The notes beneath the pieces are model-generated. The model did no database searches. It saw nothing but the letters and a program-made list of their open reading frames with translations, and had not been told where the DNA came from. The position numbers and the translations under genes are program-made. Below, piece by piece: positions 1 to 6,468 of a stretch of DNA of 10,029 bases. The DNA comes from Paludibacter sp. (lineage in GTDB: Bacteria; Bacteroidota; Bacteroidia; Bacteroidales; Paludibacteraceae), in the NCBI GenBank assembly GCA_028748945.1, contig JAQTOL010000083.1, positions 1-10,029 on the forward strand. Direction: 5' to 3'. Position 1 is the first letter of the stretch. Each line of letters begins with the position of its first letter.

Positions 1-594
1 AACTACATTCACTCTGATGTAGAAACGCTTGACCGTGTTAAGATAATGGAAGATTTGAGACGTGGGGTGTACGATGTATTGATTGGCGTTAATCTGTTGC
101 GTGAAGGACTGGACTTACCCGAGGTTTCGTTAGTGGCAATTCTGGATGCCGATAAAGAAGGATTTCTCCGGTCCCACAGGTCACTGACTCAAACTGCCGG
201 TCGTGCTGCCCGTAACCTGAATGGTAGAGTTATCATGTATGCTGATAAAATAACAGACAGCATGGCTAAAACCATTTCCGAGACCAATCGTCGCCGCGAA
301 AAACAGTTGGCATACAACGAACTCCATGGTATTACTCCGACTGCAATTATCAAAGGAGAGCGTAACTCATTCAGTAAAGCCGAACCTTATGCTTATGTTG
401 AACCCGAATCCATGCAGGGAATTGCCGCCGATCCGGTGGTTCAATATATGTCCAAAACCGCTCTGGAAAAAACCATCGCCAAAACCAAAAAGGCCATGCA
501 GGATGCAGCCAAAAAACTTGATTTCCTCGAAGCAGCTCAGTATCGGGATGAATTAATTAAACTGGAAGATTTGTTGAAAACGAAGAACCCCTAG
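1..594 (+). CDS. uvrB: UvrB, excinuclease ABC subunit B (3' part only)
   Basis: UvrB is the DNA-damage-verifying helicase-like subunit of the cytosolic UvrABC nucleotide excision repair complex; it is loaded by UvrA and then recruits UvrC. The reading frame is open from base 1, so the start lies outside the window and 197 C-terminal residues are visible. They begin with [11 protein letters not shown], continue through [14 protein letters not shown], and include the helicase motif [11 protein letters not shown] (about bases 190-216), all hallmarks of UvrB. The last 35 or so residues form the UVR motif ([19 protein letters not shown]), the coiled-coil hairpin that binds UvrC. The frame is intact to a TAG stop. 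The gene converges on the minus-strand series and is functionally unrelated to it. Its last four codons and stop fall inside the left arm of the inverted repeat at 583-703. Identification is very secure. Confidence 0.97.
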   Translation, partial: NYIHSDVETLDRVKIMEDLRRGVYDVLIGVNLLREGLDLPEVSLVAILDADKEGFLRSHRSLTQTAGRAARNLNGRVIMYADKITDSMAKTISETNRRREKQLAYNELHGITPTAIIKGERNSFSKAEPYAYVEPESMQGIAADPVVQYMSKTALEKTIAKTKKAMQDAAKKLDFLEAAQYRDELIKLEDLLKTKNP

Positions 595-703
595 CACCAA
601 AAGGGGAATAAAATTAGTCTCAACTGAATAATATAGAATGCAATATAAAGATAAAAATAAAGACGAAAGTAACTCAGTTCCCCTTCAGGAGTTAGGGGTT
701 CTT
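583..703. repeat. 121-bp imperfect inverted repeat between convergent genes; long hairpin or MITE-like relic
   Basis: The arms are 583-608 and 678-703. An outer block of 11 bp is perfect (AAGAACCCCTA at 583-593 against TAGGGGTTCTT at 693-703). An inner block of 8 bp is also perfect (AAGGGGAA at 601-608 against TTCCCCTT at 678-685). The 7 bases between them pair partly, giving about 22 of 26 Watson-Crick pairs plus one G-T pair, around a 69-base AT-rich centre. The pentamer AAAAC lies just outside on both sides (577-581 and 705-709), which could be a target duplication or chance in AT-rich DNA. The repeat contains the uvrB stop codon and ends at the stop codon of the minus-strand barrel gene. 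A smaller stem, CCCCT (680-684) with AGGGG (694-698) followed by TTCTTT, could act as a terminator for uvrB. I saw the repeat directly; its function is open. Confidence 0.7.
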
Positions 704-2418
704 TAAAACCGTTGACTGATATTGATAAATGAACGCCATTGAAGTTTGTTGTAGGTATCCAGACTTCCTTCAAAATCAGCAGAAATCAGCAGTTTCTTTG
801 TTATTCTCCAGGACATACTTAACCCCCCAATATTCTCCAGTTCATTTGTTGTGGTTTTTAATGTGTAATTTACATGCCTGAACGATAGTTCAGTATATAA
901 TTTTCCGTTCACAAAATCGCGTGACAACGATCCACCGTAAATCAATCCACTCAAATATCCGGTATTCAGTAAAGTCGCATCAATTGTCATTGAAGCATTG
1001 ATTAGTGGTAAATCAGGAATTGTTATATAAGCATATTCATTTGAAGATGATTTTGAAGTTGCAGTTGCAAACCGATAACCGGCATTTCCTCCGATGCTCA
1101 AAAAATTAAATGGTCTGTAATAGGCATGAAACCGTAATCCCTGACGGGTTTCTTTATCCAAAACACTATCGATATAATTTTTGTATGTTTCGTAATAGTA
1201 TATATTTTTACGTGCATCATATGACAGGCTGAGTGATAAATTATTCCATGGACGGTAATTCAGGGATACATAAGCACTGGTCAGGTCTATAATATTTTTG
1301 GGAGTTCGGTTATTCCAAAAGACGGTACTGTCATTTCCTGAAATGTCTTTTACTTTTGCACTATCTTTCTGATTATTGGCCCCATATAAATCTACTTCAA
1401 AAGAACAGAATAAATCCAGATGTTTAAGGAGTGAATTGTTGTGCTGGAAATATAGAAATCGTCTGTCTGTCTGGAAATTATTTGTTTGATTAATAGCTGC
1501 AAAGGAGGTTTGCATATATCCTTTTACTTTTGTTAAATGGTGACTTATATATGCACCAAACTGAAACAAATAAGGGTTAATATTATAGTTATAAGTATCA
1601 GGACGAGACCCGACAAAAGCACCATATGACATATTTTTTTTATTATTCTCAAACTGTAGTCCATCTACTGCTCCAATATTGGCTAAACTAGAGTTTATTT
1701 TTCGACCCAAAATCACGTTGGCAGTTTTACTAATATCATACTTAACTGCTAAATTGTAAATTTTCAAATCATTAGTTGGTGCAAGCCGGTAGTTGATTGT
1801 GGTAAGCGTATCAGGGCCTAACTGAGGAATAAAACCATTTTTATTCGTTAGCGACACATAACATTCGGCTGAAAATTTTGAATTCGCGATATGAATTGCA
1901 TTCAATGATAAATTAAATCGGGTTGTTGTATTAATCGTTGTATCACTCGTGTTGTTGATATAAGATGAAATTGAAACGCGACCGTCAAAAGAAGGCTTCG
2001 ATTCTCCTGTTTTATCTTTTTTTACGGGATTCTTTACAAGCTGGTCATTAACAGCAATGGCTTCTTTTGATTTCTGAATGACCACATCAACAGGTTTTTC
2101 TTCTATTCTTTTTTTTGCATAAACCTGATTGGAAACTGCAACTATACTGCCCGGTATCAGATAGCAAACACATGAAATAGAAGAAAGGTTTTTCACGATC
2201 AAAACCGGTTGCAGACTATCCTTTATAGATAAAAACAATGTGTCACCTGCTTGAATATCAGATGTGCTTACGAACTGAGCATATACGTTTTGAGAACTGA
2301 TATAGGATACATTCCCTTTAATAAGTTCGTTGAGATTTTGACCTTTTAAATTTATGGCTGAAAATATCAACACGATTAGTAAGAGATATTTCCAGTGTCT
2401 GTTTCTTCTAAAATTCAT
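703..2418 (-). CDS. Outer-membrane beta-barrel protein with N-terminal periplasmic domain, partner of multihaem cytochromes
   Basis: The protein has 571 residues and I do not recognise a named family. Residues 1-26 look like a signal peptide (basic MNFRRNRHWK, then a hydrophobic run, cut near LKG-QN). Residues about 30-100 form a small beta-rich domain (GNVSYISSQNVYAQF, then DIQAGDTLF and LSSISCVCYL), perhaps SH3-like. Residues 101-142 are a Lys/Glu-rich linker. From about 145 to the end the sequence alternates polar and aromatic or aliphatic residues with Asn/Asp/Ser-rich turns, as in a large barrel, and ends ...INISQRF; a terminal Phe is the usual BAM insertion signal. There is no CXXCH, so it carries no c haem itself. 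It starts 15 bp after the 12-haem cytochrome gene and ends the series. By analogy with MtrB-type porins it could hold a cytochrome across the outer membrane, but no sequence kinship to MtrB is visible. A porin or structural role is the alternative. Confidence 0.8.
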   Translation of the reverse strand: MNFRRNRHWKYLLLIVLIFSAINLKGQNLNELIKGNVSYISSQNVYAQFVSTSDIQAGDTLFLSIKDSLQPVLIVKNLSSISCVCYLIPGSIVAVSNQVYAKKRIEEKPVDVVIQKSKEAIAVNDQLVKNPVKKDKTGESKPSFDGRVSISSYINNTSDTTINTTTRFNLSLNAIHIANSKFSAECYVSLTNKNGFIPQLGPDTLTTINYRLAPTNDLKIYNLAVKYDISKTANVILGRKINSSLANIGAVDGLQFENNKKNMSYGAFVGSRPDTYNYNINPYLFQFGAYISHHLTKVKGYMQTSFAAINQTNNFQTDRRFLYFQHNNSLLKHLDLFCSFEVDLYGANNQKDSAKVKDISGNDSTVFWNNRTPKNIIDLTSAYVSLNYRPWNNLSLSLSYDARKNIYYYETYKNYIDSVLDKETRQGLRFHAYYRPFNFLSIGGNAGYRFATATSKSSSNEYAYITIPDLPLINASMTIDATLLNTGYLSGLIYGGSLSRDFVNGKLYTELSFRHVNYTLKTTTNELENIGGLSMSWRITKKLLISADFEGSLDTYNKLQWRSFINISQRF

Positions 2419-2433
2419 AAAACAAATGTTGGC

Positions 2434-3387
2434 TTAATTTTCATCTAAGGATCCTGAACTGAAATTGTGACATTTTAGGCAATTTGCCACATAAGCAGCA
2501 TCGTTGTTATGGCAGTCTGTACATGAATTCCATTTTCCTTTGTGTTTCCCGGAATAGATTCGCCCGTAGCTACCATCATGTTGAATGAATTTTATTCCGT
2601 TAGACCAGGATGTTGTGTTGTGACAATCATTACAGGCGAATTTCAGAAATTTAGTCGTATGAACCGGAGAAGTCGTGTTGGCTGGTCCCGGGCTGTGACA
2701 TGAGCTGCATTCGGTAGAAAGTTTAACAGAATAATTATTCTCGAAATGACAGTTTTCACAGGCGATATTATGTGCACCTGTTAACGGAAATACTCCATGA
2801 TCAAATCCTTTCCCAATTAAATTCCAACTGACGCCGGCCATATTGTGGCAACGTTCACAATCCGTACCAAAGCCACTTGTTTTATGATTTGGTTTAATGG
2901 TATTTTCGTATTGAAATTGGTGGCACGAATAACAATCCGTACGAATATTGTTAAAACGAAGAGCAGAAGCTGATGTATGACAGCGATTACAATCGGCAGC
3001 AGCATGTTCGCCAAGAAGTGGAAAACCCTGTTGTCGGTGTATTTGTCTGATATTGGTAACAATCCATGAATTGGTTTTATGGCAACTGGCGCAATCATTT
3101 CCAACCGTACCTTCGTGTATATCGGTGTGACATGATGCACAATTAGTCGTTGCTTTGGAAAAATCAAGTGAAGTATGACACTTCCGACAATCCACCATTT
3201 TATGTTGTCCAACAAGTGGAAATTTAGTTGTATTATGATTAAACCCGTTCTCTTTTATTTTGCTCCAGTTTTCAGTCGTATGACATACAGCACATGCAAC
3301 TTTTAATTTTGCTCCATGTGGAGAATTAATTGCATTTATAGTTGCAACTAAAAAAATAAGAAAAGTGAAAAGAATTAATTTACGCAT
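2434..3387 (-). CDS. Periplasmic 12-haem c-type cytochrome
   Basis: The product has 317 residues with a signal peptide (residues 1-19, cleavage near TINA-I), so it is exported. Twelve CXXCH haem c attachment sites begin at residues 32, 67, 83, 99, 133, 152, 177, 210, 227, 252, 289 and 303. After a single N-terminal haem, the protein is a tandem array of three-haem modules starting near residues 48, 116, 195 and 269, each opening with a motif like FxH...FPLxGxH before the first CXXCH; the last module has only two haems. The extra conserved His residues are probable sixth ligands, which would make most haems bis-His, low-potential electron carriers. Lack of a lipobox suggests a soluble periplasmic protein. 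It lies 50 bp after the 20-haem gene and 15 bp before the barrel gene, so it is well placed to pass electrons between them. Its physiological partner and electron acceptor cannot be read from sequence. Confidence 0.93.
   Translation of the reverse strand: MRKLILFTFLIFLVATINAINSPHGAKLKVACAVCHTTENWSKIKENGFNHNTTKFPLVGQHKMVDCRKCHTSLDFSKATTNCASCHTDIHEGTVGNDCASCHKTNSWIVTNIRQIHRQQGFPLLGEHAAADCNRCHTSASALRFNNIRTDCYSCHQFQYENTIKPNHKTSGFGTDCERCHNMAGVSWNLIGKGFDHGVFPLTGAHNIACENCHFENNYSVKLSTECSSCHSPGPANTTSPVHTTKFLKFACNDCHNTTSWSNGIKFIQHDGSYGRIYSGKHKGKWNSCTDCHNNDAAYVANCLKCHNFSSGSLDEN
2467..3246 (-). repeat. Tandem three-haem protein modules in the 12-haem cytochrome
   Basis: This is a protein-level repeat of 68 to 79 residues. 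Modules start at about residues 48, 116, 195 and 269. Each has the order (F/I)xH...LxGxH-x(4)-CXXCH, then a second CXXCH, then a third; haem triplets are 67/83/99, 133/152/177, 210/227/252 and 289/303. The second haem of the first module is followed by TDIHEG, matching xDxHxG in the larger cytochrome. The last module lacks its third haem. Repeats have diverged and are not evident as DNA repeats. Confidence 0.85.
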
Positions 3388-3437
3388 AGTAGAAAGGTTT
3401 TCTGTCTGTTATCAAAAAAATCATCAACTTTAATCAG

Positions 3438-5033
3438 TTATGAGTGACAAACTTTACACTCGATGCTTTTAAATTTATATTGAATATATTTCCCTTTATC
3501 ATCCATAACCGGTTTATGGCATTCAATACATTCAACTCCAATATGTCCCCCATCTATTTTAAATCGGGAAGTATTATGATCAAATATGGAATTTTCCCAT
3601 TTATCGAATCCGTGGCATCTTGTACAATCGGTCTTCCCCTTCACTTCAAATTGACCAACATGCGAATCTTTATGACAACTTGAACATTCTTTAGATGTAC
3701 CGGCAAATAACTGAGTTCGTATTCCGTTTTCATTATTTCGGTAATGACAGGATGAACAAGTTGCAGTGGCATGTGCTCCGACTAACTTATACCCTGTTTT
3801 ATCATGATCAAAAGTAATGGTTTTCCAGCTATTAACATTATGACATGCAACGCAATTTTCATTTGGATAGAATTTCTCGTCAATAAATCCCTTGTGTTCA
3901 TCTCTATGACAATCAACACATTTATTCCCCATATTTTTAAAATGCCACTCTTTTTGCGTTTTATGACAGGCCATGCATGGACTCGCTAAATGTGCACCTT
4001 CGAGCTTAAATTTAGTTTGATTGTGTTTCTCGATAGTGAAACTACTGGGTGTAAATCCAAAATTAGTATGACATTGGTCGCAATCGGGAGTTATTCCTTT
4101 TCTATTCGTAAAATCACCTTTATGAAAATCAGCATGACAATCTTTACATTGATCATGTTTCAGAGGTGCCGTCAGACTTTTTTTATGACAAGCCTTGCAA
4201 TCCACCAGTTGGTGTTTTCCAATCAGTTTAAAGTTGGTTTTATCATGATCAAAAGACTTCATACTCTTACTAAAGAGAAATGATTCTTCCGAATGGCATT
4301 TTTTGCAGTTTTGTCCGAACCTGTTTTCGTGTACATCTTTGTGACAGGGCGTACAATTATTAAATTGCAAACTTGTAAATTTTTGTACCGTTTTGCCATT
4401 GACAATTTCTGTTTTATGACAATCAACACAGGCAACTGTTTTGTGTTTTCCCAATAATGGGTAACGTGTCTTACTGTGATCAAATCCGGTTGCATTTTTA
4501 AAGGAGTTGAAATTGTGACATGTAGCACAGTTTGGAGACAATTTGCCCTGATGGTAGTCAGCATGGCAGCTTAAACATTCCTGACTTAAACCAAGATAAG
4601 TTCCTTTCTTTTTTCTTATTTCCGGATCTTTAATAAATGCCGCCTTGTGGCAAGCTATACATTCTATTTTAGCATGATCGCCCTTCAATTCATATCCGGC
4701 TTTTCTGTGGTCGAAGTTCTTTTTATCGAAACGGGTAATCAGAAAATTTCGACCATGATGTTCATTATGGCATGTTGAACATAATTTAGTCCCGACTTCT
4801 GCCGAAGCATGATAGCCTCTTTTAGCATCAATATTTGCTTTTATTTCCTTATGACAAGCCAGACATTTTTCACGGGTTACCACATTTCCGGTTGAATGAC
4901 ATTTGGTGCAATTACTCACACCCTCAAGATTAGCGTGAGCATTACTTAATTCCCCGGGGGAGATTTGAGCTGACACACTGTATCCCGACAAGATGAATAC
5001 TATAAATAATCGGATTATCCTTTTAAGTTTCAT
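3438..5033 (-). CDS. Periplasmic 20-haem c-type cytochrome
   Basis: The product has 531 residues with a signal peptide (cleavage near SVSA-Q at residue 22). Twenty CXXCH sites begin at residues 42, 57, 85, 125, 153, 169, 202, 227, 243, 279, 296, 318, 353, 372, 394, 426, 450, 470, 502 and 526; all are intact, and the protein ends one residue after the last (CKVCHS). Haem density is about one per 26 residues, typical of molecular wires. Three N-terminal haems are followed by six tandem modules of about 75 residues. The first haem of each module is preceded by FDHxKTxxxLxGxH and the second is usually followed by xDxHxG, so there are ample spare His for bis-His ligation. It follows the flavoprotein gene by 103 bp, where a possible promoter lies, and precedes the 12-haem gene by 50 bp. 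The role inferred is electron relay from the inner-membrane module through the periplasm. It belongs broadly to the multihaem cytochrome c (c3/c7-like) superfamily; the exact family is unknown to me. Confidence 0.94.
   Translation of the reverse strand: MKLKRIIRLFIVFILSGYSVSAQISPGELSNAHANLEGVSNCTKCHSTGNVVTREKCLACHKEIKANIDAKRGYHASAEVGTKLCSTCHNEHHGRNFLITRFDKKNFDHRKAGYELKGDHAKIECIACHKAAFIKDPEIRKKKGTYLGLSQECLSCHADYHQGKLSPNCATCHNFNSFKNATGFDHSKTRYPLLGKHKTVACVDCHKTEIVNGKTVQKFTSLQFNNCTPCHKDVHENRFGQNCKKCHSEESFLFSKSMKSFDHDKTNFKLIGKHQLVDCKACHKKSLTAPLKHDQCKDCHADFHKGDFTNRKGITPDCDQCHTNFGFTPSSFTIEKHNQTKFKLEGAHLASPCMACHKTQKEWHFKNMGNKCVDCHRDEHKGFIDEKFYPNENCVACHNVNSWKTITFDHDKTGYKLVGAHATATCSSCHYRNNENGIRTQLFAGTSKECSSCHKDSHVGQFEVKGKTDCTRCHGFDKWENSIFDHNTSRFKIDGGHIGVECIECHKPVMDDKGKYIQYKFKSIECKVCHS
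3444..4715 (-). repeat. Six tandem three-haem protein modules in the 20-haem cytochrome
   Basis: Modules start at about residues 107, 184, 261, 335, 409 and 485, a period of 73 to 77 residues (about 225 bp). Haem triplets are 125/153/169, 202/227/243, 279/296/318, 353/372/394, 426/450/470, and a final pair 502/526. The opening motif FDHxKT...LxGxH is seen in modules 1, 2, 3, 5 and 6; module 4 has EKHNQTKFKLEGAH. The mid-module motif xDxHxG appears as ADYHQG, ADFHKG, RDEHKG and KDSHVG, with KDVHEN in module 2. The last module lacks the third haem. Confidence 0.88.
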
Positions 5034-5069
5034 TTTTGAATGTCTAATAGTTCGTTAGATAATTCAGTA

Positions 5070-5103
5070 AAAACATTTATCTGTAATATTGAAAAAATAC
5101 AAA
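5070..5103 (-). promoter_or_regulatory. Possible Bacteroidota-type promoter ahead of the 20-haem cytochrome
   Basis: Read on the minus strand there is TTTG (5103-5100), a 20-base spacer, then TAAATGTTTT (5079-5070). This partly fits the known Bacteroidota sigma-ABfA pattern of TTTG, about 19-21 bases, TAnnTTTG. Transcription would start near 5062, leaving a leader of about 30 bases before the ATG at 5033. The -7 box matches imperfectly and the region is very AT-rich, so this may be chance. If real, the cytochrome and barrel genes could be transcribed apart from the two upstream genes. Confidence 0.3.
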
Positions 5104-5136
5104 GGTTTTATAACTAAATTATTGATAAACAATTTT

Positions 5137-6468
5137 CTATCTTGGCCTCATAATAACGTCACCAAATTTTGTTGTAACATTTATTCCTATTTTCTTTAAA
5201 AACTGCGTTGGAAGTTCCCCACCTGCAAAAATATACACTAAGTCATTCTCCAGTTTAAGCAACTCGTCCGAATCGTTTTCAGTATAGTAAACAGCATTCG
5301 TTTCAATCGAAGTTACATTTGTGTTAAGTTTTACATCGATTAACCCTGTATTTATGGCTGTTTCTATTTTTTTTGCATTTTTAGGTTTTATTCTTGTAAA
5401 GGCATCACCCCTGTAAGAAAGTGTTACTTTATTCTGATCAGCCAGCAGTAAAGCCGATTCAATGGCTGAATCACCACCACCGACTATCAGTATTTTTTTA
5501 TTTTTTATTTCTTCGGGTTCTAAAAGCCGATAGGTTACTTTTTCTGTTTCTTCCCCCGGAACATTCAGTTTCCGTGGAGTTCCACGTCGTCCGATCGCTA
5601 ATAATACAGTTTGTGTTGTATAACTCTCACCGTTTACTGTTTCAATTTTAAATATTCTATCTTGTTTACTAATGGATTCAACCTTTGAATTCTCTTTAAT
5701 CGTAATATTGTTTTTTAATATGACGCTTTTCCATATTTCCAGTAACTGCGCCTTTGACGTTTCCTTTAGTTTTACTTTCCCGTATAATGGTAGTTCCATG
5801 GGATGAGTCATAATAACTTTGGATCTTGGGAAATTATATACTGTTCCTCCCAATGTACCTTGTTCTAAAGTCAGTACTTTTAAATCGGATTGTTTAGCAG
5901 CCAATGTAGCAGAAATTCCCGCCGGACCTGCACCAACAACAATCAGATCATACTCTGCTCCGGAGTTTTTAGTTACTGTTTTTACAATATTTGCAACGGC
6001 TTCTTTACCTTGAGTGACTGCATTTCTGATTAAACCCATTCCACCTAATTCGCCGGCTATATAAATGCCCGGTATATTGGTTTCAAAATCAGGACTTACA
6101 TGGGGTAAATCAACACCTCTTTTTTCGGTACCAATCCATAAACTGATAGCTTCCATTGGACAGGCACTCAGACAGGCACCATGACCTATACAGCGTGTTG
6201 CATTAATTATTGTCGCTTTCCCGTTTCTTATTCCAAGTACATCGCCTTCCGGACACGCTGTTATACAAGCTCCGCTTTTAATGCATCTGTTGGGGTCTAC
6301 AACCGGATAGAGGGAAATAGGTTCGTTAACGCCATCTTCCTTCGCCTGAGCTATTCGTTGATCTACATCCTTCGATTCCCTTCTTTGCTTCAGAATATAT
6401 ATTAATAAAACAATAGCAATCAGCAAAAACAGGAAGCCATAAATGGCTATTTCAATTATTTTATCCAT
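5137..6468 (-). CDS. Membrane-anchored Fe-S / FAD / NAD(P)-binding oxidoreductase, apparently circularly permuted
   Basis: The protein has 443 residues. One membrane helix (about 7-26) is followed by KQRR, which places the rest in the cytosol. Two ferredoxin-like motifs follow: CIKSGACITACP (62-73) and CIGHGACLSACP (93-104). Both lack the usual second Cys, having Ser65 and His96 there. Next comes a segment like the end of thioredoxin-reductase-type flavoproteins (about 128-163, with IPGIYIAGELGG and AVTQGKEA), then the FAD-binding start (IVVGAGPAG, 176-184) and the NAD(P)-binding site (ILIVGGGDSA, 326-335). The chain stops soon after FAGGELP without a second copy of the terminal segment, so the fold looks permuted. 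No redox CXXC is present, so it is not a thioredoxin reductase. The likely role is to take electrons from NAD(P)H through FAD and Fe-S clusters to the cytochrome b encoded just upstream, whose stop codon lies inside this gene (13-bp overlap, suggesting coupled translation). The direction of flow and the substrate are inferred. Confidence 0.85.
   Translation of the reverse strand: MDKIIEIAIYGFLFLLIAIVLLIYILKQRRESKDVDQRIAQAKEDGVNEPISLYPVVDPNRCIKSGACITACPEGDVLGIRNGKATIINATRCIGHGACLSACPMEAISLWIGTEKRGVDLPHVSPDFETNIPGIYIAGELGGMGLIRNAVTQGKEAVANIVKTVTKNSGAEYDLIVVGAGPAGISATLAAKQSDLKVLTLEQGTLGGTVYNFPRSKVIMTHPMELPLYGKVKLKETSKAQLLEIWKSVILKNNITIKENSKVESISKQDRIFKIETVNGESYTTQTVLLAIGRRGTPRKLNVPGEETEKVTYRLLEPEEIKNKKILIVGGGDSAIESALLLADQNKVTLSYRGDAFTRIKPKNAKKIETAINTGLIDVKLNTNVTSIETNAVYYTENDSDELLKLENDLVYIFAGGELPTQFLKKIGINVTTKFGDVIMRPR

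Noticed and set aside
591..773. Open frame of 60 codons on the minus strand across the inverted repeat
   Set aside because: It begins inside the barrel gene in another frame and shows no domain or start context; it is best explained by the AT-rich spacer.
2160..2172. CVC motif in the barrel protein considered as a haem c site
   Set aside because: It is CVCY, with no CXXCH; a c-type haem would need two Cys separated by two residues and followed by His.
2817..3215. Open frame of 132 codons on the minus strand within the 12-haem cytochrome
   Set aside because: A shifted-frame reading of the cytochrome gene; all twelve haem motifs lie in the longer frame, which has a signal peptide.
3444..4283. 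Several open frames of 60-100 codons on the plus strand opposite the 20-haem cytochrome, and one of 101 codons on the minus strand at 4259-4564
   Set aside because: They are out-of-frame readings of a clearly coding, repetitive gene; they have no recognisable domain, and the CXXCH pattern is intact in the true frame.
3444..4715. Regularly spaced repeats of about 225 bp considered as a DNA repeat array
   Set aside because: The periodicity is in the protein (haem modules); the DNA copies have diverged and the spacing does not fit a CRISPR array.
5137..6468. Annotation of the flavoprotein as thioredoxin reductase
   Set aside because: It lacks the redox CXXC; all six Cys are in the ferredoxin-like motifs, and the membrane anchor and permuted order do not fit.
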